From contig NZ_CP007145.1 in assembly GCF_000576555.1 (NCBI RefSeq), forward strand, positions 4,610,501 to 4,674,500: a stretch of DNA of 64,000 nucleotides, read 5' to 3'. Of this stretch, positions 27,195 through 34,907 are shown in pieces. The notes beneath the pieces were generated by a model, which made no database searches, was not told the origin of the DNA, and saw nothing but the letters and a program-made list of their open reading frames with translations. This stretch comes from Hymenobacter swuensis DY53. Its GTDB lineage: Bacteria; Bacteroidota; Bacteroidia; Cytophagales; Hymenobacteraceae. Each line of letters begins with the position of its first letter. The first letter of the stretch is position 1. Made by a program: the position numbers and the translations under genes.

Positions 27195-28748
27195 ATGGCT
27201 GCCACCCACTTTCTGCCTGCTTCCTCTCTCCGCATACGGCTGGTGCTGGTCGGTTTGCTATGCTGGCTCAGCACTGTATCAGCCAGCTTGGCGCAACCAA
27301 CCGACGCTGTGGTTCGGACGCGGCAAGGGAAAGTGCAGGGCGGCCAACAAGGCAATTTGTGGGTATTCCAGGGCATTCCGTATGCTCGGCCGCCAGTTGG
27401 GACGTTACGTTTCCGGCCGCCCCAACCAGCCGCCCGCTGGCAGGGAATAAAAAACACCCGGCAGTTTGGCTCCAGAGCCCTGCAGGGAGGCCCCGGCACC
27501 ATCCAGGGTCAGGAGGATTGTCTGTATCTGAACGTGTGGGCGCCGGCTCCCATCCGGCAGCGGCGGCCGGTGGTAGTGTGGGTGCACGGCGGAGCTTTCA
27601 CCGGCGGCTCGGGGCAGGAAAACGATACCTGGACCTTTGCCGCACAGGATACGATAGTGGCCGTAAGCTTCAATTATCGCCTCGGCAGCCTGGGTTTTTT
27701 GGAGTTGGGCAGTCAGCTCGGGCCGCGCTACGCGCAGGCCGGCAACTGCGGCCTGCTTGATGCGGTGGCGGCTCTGCGGTGGGTGAGGCAGAATATTGCG
27801 GCCTTCGGGGGCGACCCAAGCCGCGTGACGGTGATGGGCGAATCGGCGGGAGCCAAGCTGGTGGGCGCGCTGCTGGTGACGCCGGCGGCCCAAGGCCTCT
27901 TTCAGCAGGTAATTCTGGAAAGCGGCGCCGTGCAGGCCATCCGCGACACGGCCACGGCCGCTGCCGTAACCCGGCAACTGCTTCGACAGCTGCACTTATC
28001 TGATGCGCGGGCCTTGCTCACGTTACCTGCCGACAGCCTGATTCGGGCGCAAAGCCGGTTTGCCAGCGGTGCGGGCGGCCTGCAGGTTTTCGGGCCCGTG
28101 CTGGATGGCAAAACCATTCCCCAACCTCCGCTTGTCTACCTGAAAACCAGCCGGCCGATTCGGGTACTCATGGGTACCAACCGCAACGAGGCGGAGCTGT
28201 TTACTGGCCCCGGCTCCGTCATTGCCCAGCCCAGCGAAACCGCTTTGCAACAGGTATTTGGGACGCGTAATAGTCCGTATGTGTGGGAGGCCTACCAACA
28301 AAGCCGCCACAGCCAACCCGCCCTGACGGACTGGAATGCCGTTCTGACGGATTACCTCTACCGCTTGGCTTCCTACCGCTTGGCCCTCATGCTGGCGGAA
28401 AAAAGCACGCTCGTATGGCTATACCGCTTCGATTACGCCGACGCCATTACCCGGCCTATTCACGCGCAGGAGTTGGCGTTTGTGTGGAATGCGCCGATGG
28501 GCACTTCGGCGGCGGCTACTACGGCGGCGGCCGTACCCTTGCGCAGCAAAGCCTCTAACCCCACTTTGGCCGCCCTGATGCACCGCTACTGGGCGCAATT
28601 CATCAAAACCGGGCAGCCGGGGGTTGGGTGGCCAGCCTATACCGCCAGCCACCGGGAGGTCATGCTCTTTGATACCAACAGCCGCGCTGAACCCATCCTG
28701 GCACCTTACCAGGACCCGGCGTTTCCTATGCAGGGCTACGCTCGTTAG
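27195..28748 (+). CDS. Secreted type-B carboxylesterase
   Basis: 517 residues. A signal peptide of about 34 residues ends in SASLAQ, so the enzyme is exported. The catalytic triad of the carboxylesterase/lipase family (PF00135) is visible: Ser in GESAGAKLVGA, Glu in GTNRNEAELF and His in IHAQELAFVWN. QGKVQGGQQGN, FQGIPYARPPVG, QEDCLYLNVWAP and VWVHGGAF are the family's N-terminal motifs, with the oxyanion hole in HGGAF. It hydrolyses esters outside the cytoplasm; the substrate is not known. It stands alone, preceded by the long hairpin repeat and followed by 210 gene-free bases. Confidence 0.92.
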   Translation: MAATHFLPASSLRIRLVLVGLLCWLSTVSASLAQPTDAVVRTRQGKVQGGQQGNLWVFQGIPYARPPVGTLRFRPPQPAARWQGIKNTRQFGSRALQGGPGTIQGQEDCLYLNVWAPAPIRQRRPVVVWVHGGAFTGGSGQENDTWTFAAQDTIVAVSFNYRLGSLGFLELGSQLGPRYAQAGNCGLLDAVAALRWVRQNIAAFGGDPSRVTVMGESAGAKLVGALLVTPAAQGLFQQVILESGAVQAIRDTATAAAVTRQLLRQLHLSDARALLTLPADSLIRAQSRFASGAGGLQVFGPVLDGKTIPQPPLVYLKTSRPIRVLMGTNRNEAELFTGPGSVIAQPSETALQQVFGTRNSPYVWEAYQQSRHSQPALTDWNAVLTDYLYRLASYRLALMLAEKSTLVWLYRFDYADAITRPIHAQELAFVWNAPMGTSAAATTAAAVPLRSKASNPTLAALMHRYWAQFIKTGQPGVGWPAYTASHREVMLFDTNSRAEPILAPYQDPAFPMQGYAR

Positions 28749-28958
28749 CCGTTTTTCGGGCCCTGATAGCCTAATCTGCGCCACAAAAAATCCCAGCACC
28801 TAACTCATTTACAACGCAGTACAGTTTTTAATCGTATTTTCTCCTGTTGGTTAGCCCTACAGGAGCTACCTGTTTGCATAACGTGGTTTCCGGTCCATGA
28901 CCGAAACGCGGTTTGTTTCACGGCTCGCCCTGCAGCTTGAGCCTAACTTTCTACTACC

Positions 28959-29294
28959 ATGACGTACCAATACACTGCCCCTCATGCTTCTGTTGTTCTA
29001 CCCACGCCCAGCACTCACGAGCTGAAAGTGTGGCCGGCCTGCTTTGCAGCGGTAGAAACCGGGGCCAAACCCTTCGATGTGCGAGAAAATGACCGGCATT
29101 TCAGCGTGGGCGACGTGCTGCTGATGCGGGAATACGAGCCGGAAAGCGAGCAGTACAGCGGCCGCACCACTACCCGCTGGATCAGCTACATCCTGAACGG
29201 CGGGGCCTTTGGGGTAGCAGCGGGCTGGTGCATCCTTGGCTTCAGTGAGCTCCCCCCGCTCCCCCCCGGCATCAACGATACCCGACTCTGGTAG
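28959..29294 (+). CDS. DUF3850 (ASCH/PUA-like) protein
   Basis: 111 residues. HELKVWPACFAAVETGAKPF, VRENDRHFSVGDVLLMREY and a GG-FGV-GWC ending match the DUF3850 family, which belongs to the ASCH/PUA superfamily of small beta-barrel nucleic-acid or modified-base binding proteins. Members occur in phages and scattered bacterial chromosomes. A role in RNA or base recognition is inferred from the fold only. The first 14 residues vary from the family, so the start could be a little later. No partner gene is evident; the gene before it is a secreted esterase. Confidence 0.82.
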   Translation: MTYQYTAPHASVVLPTPSTHELKVWPACFAAVETGAKPFDVRENDRHFSVGDVLLMREYEPESEQYSGRTTTRWISYILNGGAFGVAAGWCILGFSELPPLPPGINDTRLW

Positions 29295-29324
29295 CCGCTC
29301 TTTTTTGCTTGCTACGTGAAACAG

Positions 29325-29364
29325 CAAGCCCGCTACTCTACTTGAAGGAGAAGTAGCGGGCTTG
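29325..29364. terminator. Hairpin between convergent genes
   Basis: CAAGCCCGCTACT and its exact complement are separated by 14 nt, between the DUF3850 gene and the convergent msrC gene. T runs are weak on both sides, so strength is uncertain. Confidence 0.5.
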
Positions 29365-29395
29365 TCAAGCGTGTACTATGCTTGATTTTGGTTAG

Positions 29396-29878
29396 CTAGA
29401 ACCAGGAGGCCACCAGCGGCATTAGCTGCTCCAGAGCCTGTTGGTCTGTTTCGTCGAAGTCGTTCAGCTGGTCGCTGTCCACATCGAGGACGGCTACTAC
29501 CTGGCCGTCCTTCAGCACGGGCACTACTATTTCCGATTTGGAATCGGAGCTGCAGGCAATGTGGCCGGGGAACAGCTCCACGTCGGGAACGAGCAGCGTG
29601 GCGGCCTGGGCCCAGCTGGCCCCGCACACGCCCTTGCCGCGCCGGATACGGGTGCAGGCAATAGGCCCCTGAAACGGCCCCAGTACCAGCTCGTCATCTT
29701 TCACCAGATAAAATCCCACCCAGAAAAACCCGAAGGTCTGCCGCAGGGCTGCTACCGTATTGGCCAAGTTGGCTACCAAGTCCGGCTCCCCGGTGGTCAG
29801 GGCTTCAATCTGGGGCAGCAACTGGCGGTATTGTTCGGCTTTGCTGAGGGTAGTATCAAGGTGCAGTTCTTCGGCCAT
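29396..29878 (-). CDS. msrC: Free methionine-(R)-sulfoxide reductase (GAF domain)
   Basis: 160 residues, almost entirely one GAF domain. It reduces free L-methionine-(R)-sulfoxide, repairing oxidised methionine. The three family cysteines are present at residues 75 (GPIACTRIRRGKG), 85 (GVCGASW) and 109 (HIACSSDSKSEIVVP), spaced as in E. coli MsrC/YebR. The WVGFYLV and VLDVDSD motifs also fit. It lies 74 bases downstream of the PurA-like gene on the same strand, with no clear promoter between, so it may be the last gene of that cassette or an independent housekeeping gene. Confidence 0.92.
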   Translation of the reverse strand: MAEELHLDTTLSKAEQYRQLLPQIEALTTGEPDLVANLANTVAALRQTFGFFWVGFYLVKDDELVLGPFQGPIACTRIRRGKGVCGASWAQAATLLVPDVELFPGHIACSSDSKSEIVVPVLKDGQVVAVLDVDSDQLNDFDETDQQALEQLMPLVASWF

Positions 29879-29952
29879 GGGAGTGAGGCAGTGAGGTAAA
29901 AAAAAGGCGGGCAGCGCGCGCTCCGGCTATAACCAGTACCAACCGGGTTTTG

Positions 29953-31179
29953 TCACGGAGCGGCACCAGGAGCAAAGGTAGGTAGCGGGGGCAGGTCATC
30001 GGCGCAGGGGCTGCGGCTGAAGATGGTACCGGCCAGGTTTTCTGTCAGCAGTGCCCTTAGCCCGGCCAGCAGAAGGGGCCGGGGCCGGCCATCCACGTAC
30101 GCCGGAATCTGCCCGTCAGGCAGCTGATCGAGGCAGGTGAGCAGCAGGTATTTATCCGCATCTACCGAGTAATGCGCGTCGCACTGCAGCGCGTAATTCA
30201 GCAGGCTCACTGATAGCGGAGCCCGCCGAAAATGCTCCTGGTGGTCGTTGTATTGGTTGGTTTCCTGCTCGTGGTTGATAAGCGGCACCGGCGTTTCGGC
30301 GTGCGGCAGCGGGCCGGCTCCGTGCCGGGTATGGTAGGCCCGTGACACGTACAACAGTCGCGCCGCCGTGGCCGGCCGGTGCCGGGCCAGCAGCTCCAGC
30401 GCATTACGGGAGGTGGTATAGCTGCGCGTAACGTGCGGAAACAAGCCAAATTCCTGATCCAGCAACACGCCCTGCGCCCCCTCAAACACCAAGGCCGGCC
30501 ACTGGGCCGTGGGAGCCAGCACCTCGGCTTCCCGCACTATTTCTACCGCTCCTTCCTGCCCCAACACCTGCAACCGGCGAGCATACCCGGCAAAGCGCAG
30601 GTCCTCCGCGTCGTGGTCGAGGTGGTCGAAATCGAAGCTGGTTTCCTGCTGAATCCGGGTGCGGTAATGCGCCCGAATCTGGTGCAGCTTGTGCTCATAT
30701 ACCTCCGGAAATGCCAGATCCTGCGCGTATAGCCGCAACGGCGTGGTTTCCTGACGCTCAACGGTAGCCCCGAAGCCCTGCCCGCAGCTACCGTGGCGCG
30801 AAGCCCCCCGGGTGGTTTCCAGTACCCGGTTCCATAGCACATCATAGTGCGTGATGACGGGGCAGCGGCCGTCCAGCAACAGGCGGGGCTGCACGCCCAG
30901 CTCCCGCAGAGCCGCGTACTCGCGCAGCAACGGCCCCGGAGCCACCGGGCAGTACCTCGACCAATACGTGGGTGCCCCGCGCAGGGTACCGGCTCCGAAG
31001 CTGGAAAACACGTGCCGCCGCCCATCGGCGGCCACTACCGTATGGCCCGCCTGCGGTCCGCCGTTGAAGCGCACAACCAGGGCCCCGGGAAACTCGCGGC
31101 ACAGATAATCGGTGGCGAGGCCCTTGCCTTCGTCGCCGAAGCCCAGGCCAACTACTACCCAAGCGGGTATTTCCGGCAT
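29953..31179 (-). CDS. Divergent adenylosuccinate-synthetase-like enzyme
   Basis: 408 residues, slightly shorter than PurA (about 425-430). PurA joins IMP and aspartate using GTP. Retained motifs: GLGFGDEGKG (residues 11-20, catalytic Asp and P-loop), AGHT (44-47, catalytic His), FEGAQGVLLD (232-241) and a TCLD at 348-351 near the usual GTP base-binding TKLD. Altered motifs: IGTTGRGIGP is HGSCGQGFGA here (129-138), TRVGAGPFPTE is TRHGAGPLPHAE, and the aspartate-binding TTGRxRR loop appears as DHQEHFRR (312-319). The loss of the loop suggests a different acceptor or a changed reaction; this is inference. It sits 35 bases after the VWA gene with no visible promoter. It is unlikely to be the housekeeping PurA. 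Confidence 0.82.
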   Translation of the reverse strand: MPEIPAWVVVGLGFGDEGKGLATDYLCREFPGALVVRFNGGPQAGHTVVAADGRRHVFSSFGAGTLRGAPTYWSRYCPVAPGPLLREYAALRELGVQPRLLLDGRCPVITHYDVLWNRVLETTRGASRHGSCGQGFGATVERQETTPLRLYAQDLAFPEVYEHKLHQIRAHYRTRIQQETSFDFDHLDHDAEDLRFAGYARRLQVLGQEGAVEIVREAEVLAPTAQWPALVFEGAQGVLLDQEFGLFPHVTRSYTTSRNALELLARHRPATAARLLYVSRAYHTRHGAGPLPHAETPVPLINHEQETNQYNDHQEHFRRAPLSVSLLNYALQCDAHYSVDADKYLLLTCLDQLPDGQIPAYVDGRPRPLLLAGLRALLTENLAGTIFSRSPCADDLPPLPTFAPGAAP

Positions 31180-31214
31180 GAAATGAGTAACTGAGTAATT
31201 GGTTGGCTGCGTTT

Positions 31215-32162
31215 TTACAGCTTGAAAATCCGGCTTAGCAGCCCGCCTCCGCCGGTCGGCTTGGGAGTGGTGGTGAGCGAAGAGCTGACGTGAACCAGCG
31301 CGTTCTTCACCGTACCTGCCGTTTTCTGATCGAAGGATGACAGCACCTGGCTCAGCTCCACTCCGTGAATGACGGCCACGGTAGCGGCAATGGTTTCGGC
31401 CAAGGCGTTGTAATCATTGAGAATAATGAGCCGCTCACCCAGCAGCTTCTTCCAGTAGCCCAGCACCTTGGGGTCGTCCTTGTAAGAGGCCTCATTGATG
31501 TGGATGTGGAACGTGTGGTAGCTGCGCTGCACTTCCTCCAGCAGCTGCCGGTCGGTGAGGTCGGTGGCTTCGGGGTAGCCCATAAGCGCCGCCAGAGCTT
31601 TCTTTTCCAGCGTGGGCCAGGAAGCTTCGTCACCGATGGTAAACAGAAAGCCCTTCTGCCCGCGCTTCTCGAAGCAGTCGAGCGAGGTATGCCGGGCCCC
31701 AAATAGCTAGGCCAGCGTGTACGACTCCATGCTCTGGCCGCCGCCGCCGCCTTCGAGATACAGGCCGGTCAGCCACTGGTCCAGCTCATCGGTACCGCTT
31801 TCAAACTGGCCTACCTGCAACGGGTACTGATCCGAAATATGGTCACCAATGCCCCCGAACAGGATTTGCGGGTGCTCCACGCCGTGGGCAATAAGCGTGT
31901 TCATGAGCGCGCCCAGCTTCTCGCGCACCAGCACCTCCGGAATGCGGCCCATACTGCCCGTCACATCCAGAAATACGGCCACGGCCAGAGACTCGGGGTG
32001 AATATCAGAGTCACGGCTTTCCCGGAACTTCACGCCGTGGGGCAGCATCCGCGCATCGGCACGGCCCAAACGGTTGTTGGCAAAGATGTCGTCGGTACCG
32101 GAATCGGCCCGGGAGTCGCGCAGGTAATCGTACGCGTCGTCTGACCAGCGGGTGTAGCCCAT
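31215..32162 (-). pseudogene. VWA-domain protein interrupted by one in-frame TAG
   Basis: Two pieces are in the same frame, separated by a single TAG at 31707-31709 and no other stop. The first 151 codons hold a von Willebrand A domain with the metal-binding motif DVTGSMGRIPE near residue 67, then GGGGGQSMESYTLA. After the stop the reading continues LFGARHTSLDCFEKRGQKGF, then TIGDEASWP, which looks like uninterrupted protein. A TGG to TAG change (Trp to stop) would explain it. Read through, the product is about 315 residues. It may be a recent nonsense mutation, a sequencing error, or suppressed in vivo. VWA proteins bind partners through the metal site, often with ATPases or kinases. It lies 57 bases after the J-domain/pseudokinase gene and 35 bases before the PurA-like gene. 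Confidence 0.85.
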
Positions 32163-32219
32163 GAGGTGGTGAGGTGGTGAGGTGGAGAAATAGTGAGTTT
32201 TCGTGCTGTAGCGAGTGGT

Positions 32220-33098
32220 CTATACTTCCAGCGGGTGAAACTGGCGGCTGCCGAATACCTTATGTAGCAGTTCCTGATAGTCGCGCAGAGTCTGGAAAGC
32301 ACTTTGGTGAGGCGTGAGCAGAAAGTCGATCAGGCGTTCATCCACGGTTTTTTTCAGCTTCACGCCGTGGCCCGAAGGGTCGCCGAGCAGGTACAGGGCC
32401 ACCCGTTGCACCAGGCTCACATCCACGTAAGCCGTGGCCTGCTTCTGGCTGAAAACGGCCGGTGGATACCAATTCAGATACCGCCCCGATACCGCGCGCA
32501 ACGGCCCGTTCAGCGGGGTAAGGTGATAGAACGAGAAGCACACGATACCATGGGTTTCCGGCACCACGCATAACGACTCCGGGTTGAAACCCGCGTGGCA
32601 AAAGCCTACCTGATGCAGCCAGGCCGCGAATTCCAGTACCCGGCTCAGAATCCAGCCTACATGTTCGGGTGCTACGGTCAGGCCGCTCAGTGGCAGCAGA
32701 TAATGCGGCGCAGTAGCCACCAAAGCATCCTGCTGCCACTCCAGACGGGCCGGCAGGTAGCGCTGAAAGTTGCGGGCCGCCGCATCGGAAAACGCCATAA
32801 GCTGCTGGTAGTTCTGGTACGAGCGGCGCAACAGGTCAGTGTCGCCCTCCAGGCGCAGGGTCCGCTCATCGAGGCGGCGGATGGTACCGGCATCGTCTTC
32901 CAGCGTATCTAGTGCTTTGAACTGCTCCGCATACGCATTGAGACGGGCCACGGCATCGGCGGCCCCGGGCAGGGCGCACACGTCGGGGTGCAGCAACTTG
33001 AGGTAGGCCAGGTATTGCTGGCGGTATCGGCGGCGACTGAATACATCAGCGGGGCCCTGGGCACTCAGAATGGTCGTGAGCAATGCAGCTGCATCCAT
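32220..33098 (-). CDS. J-domain plus kinase-like (pseudokinase) protein
   Basis: 292 residues. The N-terminus is a J-like domain with the HPD tripeptide at residues 37-39 (YLAYLKLLHPDVC), the motif that stimulates DnaK-type chaperones. A helical linker follows at about 70-140. The second part looks like the C-lobe of a protein kinase: AWLHQVGFCHAGFNPESL near residue 160 corresponds to a catalytic loop HGDLKPEN, but Asp is replaced by Ala and the DFG equivalent reads CFS. No glycine-rich N-lobe is seen, so it is probably inactive as a kinase and may recruit Hsp70 to a partner. It is the first gene of a minus-strand series with the VWA and PurA-like genes. Both domain calls are from motifs by eye. 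Confidence 0.7.
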   Translation of the reverse strand: MDAAALLTTILSAQGPADVFSRRRYRQQYLAYLKLLHPDVCALPGAADAVARLNAYAEQFKALDTLEDDAGTIRRLDERTLRLEGDTDLLRRSYQNYQQLMAFSDAAARNFQRYLPARLEWQQDALVATAPHYLLPLSGLTVAPEHVGWILSRVLEFAAWLHQVGFCHAGFNPESLCVVPETHGIVCFSFYHLTPLNGPLRAVSGRYLNWYPPAVFSQKQATAYVDVSLVQRVALYLLGDPSGHGVKLKKTVDERLIDFLLTPHQSAFQTLRDYQELLHKVFGSRQFHPLEV

Positions 33099-33335
33099 GC
33101 CCCAATAGTAAGGAATATCGGGGTATTCGGAGCGGCAAAAGATGTTGTATTTTACACCGGCGTATTACTGCAGCCCCTCAGGCAGTTACCCGCCCACGCC
33201 CCTCAGTTTTCGTCCTTTCCTGTCGCTTCCCGCAGTCCGGTGGCCGCAGGCTGCCGTATGCAGGTCTATGCTGGCTCTGGTCAGTTGTGTCTGCCGCTCC
33301 GTTTCTTCCCACCCAACCATCCCACCACTTCCCAC

Positions 33336-33881
33336 ATGCGTAAAGTTGTTCTCTACATTGCCACCAGCCTCGATGGTTTCATCGCCTCCCCCGATGGCTC
33401 GGTGGAGTGGCTACCGAGTCCGCCTCCGGGCGAAGATTACGGTTACGCCGACTTCCTGACCACGGCCGACGCTACGCTGCTGGGCCGGGCCACTTACGAG
33501 CAGATTACCACCTTCGGCGAGTGGCCCTATCCTACGCTCACCAACTACGTATTCACGCGCCGCCCGCCGCATGAGGCGGCCCACCCTTCGGTGCAGTTCA
33601 TCACCGACGACCCCACGCGGTTTGTGCGGGAGCTGCGCCAGCAGCCGGGTGGCACCATCTGGCTAATTGGCGGCAGTACCCTGGCGTCGCCGCTGCTGGC
33701 GGAAGGGCTGGTAGATGAGCTGATGCTGTTTGTGGTGCCGCGCCTGATTGGGGCAGGCATTCCGCTGTGGCGACATCAGGAGCACACTCAGCCGCTTCAT
33801 CTGCTGCGCACCCAAACCTGGCCCGACGGCATGACTCTGCTCCACTACCGCCTCTCAGAAATGCCGGAAACCACCGGCTAA
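33336..33881 (+). CDS. RibD/dihydrofolate-reductase-fold protein
   Basis: 181 residues from the ATG at 33336; a longer in-frame reading extends into the divergent neighbour and is rejected. The sequence starts RKVVLYIATSLDGFIASPDG, the signature of the RibD_C/DHFR-like family (PF01872). TLLGRATYEQI, YVFTRRPP and IWLIGGSTLASPLL follow, covering the NADPH-binding region. Stand-alone members are of unknown substrate; they are not true DHFR or riboflavin enzymes by context. Its start is 237 bases from that of the divergent J-domain gene, and it is convergent with psd. Confidence 0.88.
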   Translation: MRKVVLYIATSLDGFIASPDGSVEWLPSPPPGEDYGYADFLTTADATLLGRATYEQITTFGEWPYPTLTNYVFTRRPPHEAAHPSVQFITDDPTRFVRELRQQPGGTIWLIGGSTLASPLLAEGLVDELMLFVVPRLIGAGIPLWRHQEHTQPLHLLRTQTWPDGMTLLHYRLSEMPETTG

Positions 33882-33903
33882 AATCTGACTACTCCCGAAA
33901 ACA

Positions 33904-33936
33904 CAACGGCCGCCCCAGATACTGGAGCGGCCGTTG
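33904..33936. terminator. Hairpin between convergent genes
   Basis: CAACGGCCGC pairs with GCGGCCGTTG around 13 nt, midway between the RibD-like gene and psd. T runs are poor. Confidence 0.55.
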
Positions 33937-33991
33937 CCTGTTTATGTTGGAACGAGTCCGTGCAATTCGAAAAACCCGGCTAAATACGTGG

Positions 33992-34672
33992 TTAAAAGAG
34001 GCTGGGGGCAGTGGTTTTGAGCTGGGCAATGATGGTCTGGCCACCTTTTACCTTCTCCCCAATCTGCACTTTTACTTCCGTGTCCACGGGCACGAAAATA
34101 TCTACGCGGGAGCCGAACTTAATGAAGCCGAACTCCTCGCCCTGGCTTACTTCATCGCCCTCATTCACGTACCATACAATGCGGCGGGCCATAGCCCCGG
34201 CAATCTGGCGAAACAGCACCAGCGGACCGGCTTCCGACTCGACTACTACCGTGGTACGCTCGTTTTTGGTGCTGCTTTTGGGGTGCCAGGCCACCAGATA
34301 GTTACCGGGGTGGTACTTGAAGTAGCGCACAATACCCGAAATAGGATTCCGGGTGATGTGCACGTTAATCGGCGACATGAAGATGCTGATCTGCTTGCGC
34401 TTATCGTTGAAATATTCGGGTTCCTCCACGTCCTCAATCACCACCACCTTGCCATCGGCGGGGGCAATAACCAAGTCTTCGTGAGTGAAGAGACGACGGG
34501 CCGGACTGCGGAAAAACTGTAACAGCGTGAGAAACACGATGACAGAAATACCGGCAAAAACCTTGTTAAAACCACTGTTTTCGGCATTATACCGGAACAG
34601 CAGCAGGTTGGCAGCCAGCAAAGCCAGCAGGGTAAAGAACAGAATACGTCGTCCTTCTTTGTGGATCTTCAT
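33992..34672 (-). CDS. psd: Phosphatidylserine decarboxylase (short archaeal-type family)
   Basis: 226 residues. It converts phosphatidylserine to phosphatidylethanolamine at the inner membrane. Two hydrophobic helices fill residues 8-52 (ILFFTLLALLAANLLLF and VFAGISVIVFLTLLQFF). VIAPADGKVVVIEDV, SIFMSPINVHITRNPISG, YHPGNYLVAWHPKSS and KFGSRVDIF are the Psd motifs; the Gly-Ser in FGSR is the self-cleavage site that makes the pyruvoyl cofactor. This short form is normal for Bacteroidota. The cdsA gene 1.8 kb away acts earlier in the same pathway. A likely promoter lies upstream of a repeat in its leader. Confidence 0.95.
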   Translation of the reverse strand: MKIHKEGRRILFFTLLALLAANLLLFRYNAENSGFNKVFAGISVIVFLTLLQFFRSPARRLFTHEDLVIAPADGKVVVIEDVEEPEYFNDKRKQISIFMSPINVHITRNPISGIVRYFKYHPGNYLVAWHPKSSTKNERTTVVVESEAGPLVLFRQIAGAMARRIVWYVNEGDEVSQGEEFGFIKFGSRVDIFVPVDTEVKVQIGEKVKGGQTIIAQLKTTAPSLF

Positions 34673-34722
34673 GAATCGCAGATTTGCGCTGATTACGTTG
34701 ATTTCGCTGATTCAGACGACTT
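34673..34722. repeat. CGCTGATT-type tandem/interspersed repeat in psd leader
   Basis: Three 9-base units CGCTGATTA, CGTTGATTT, CGCTGATTC follow GCAGATTTG. Repeats of this form are scattered through intergenic DNA of related genomes as I recall. Here it would be transcribed as the psd 5' leader. Confidence 0.5.
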
Positions 34723-34730
34723 TCTACAAA

Positions 34731-34738
34731 CAAAAGTA
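34731..34738 (-). promoter_or_regulatory. -7 element of psd
   Basis: CAAAAGTA on the plus strand reads TACTTTTG on the minus strand, an exact TAnnTTTG match, about 60 bases before the psd start. Confidence 0.5.
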
Positions 34739-34779
34739 GCGGCTCGCCCTTGGGCGCATTACGAATCAACTTAGACAAA

Positions 34780-34808
34780 GATAGCCCGAGCCACCGGCCC
34801 GGGCTATC
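34780..34808 (-). terminator. Hairpin downstream of glutamate dehydrogenase gene
   Basis: GATAGCCCG pairs with CGGGCTATC around an 11-nt loop, 100 bases after the gdhA stop codon. The following T run is short. Confidence 0.5.
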
Positions 34809-34907
34809 CGAAAGCAAATATAAGCGGTGGCGGCTATATGAGCCAGCCTCATTATTTACTGATTAACCAGTTGCTCTACCGATACAGTAGCACCGCCGGG
34901 TAAGGGC

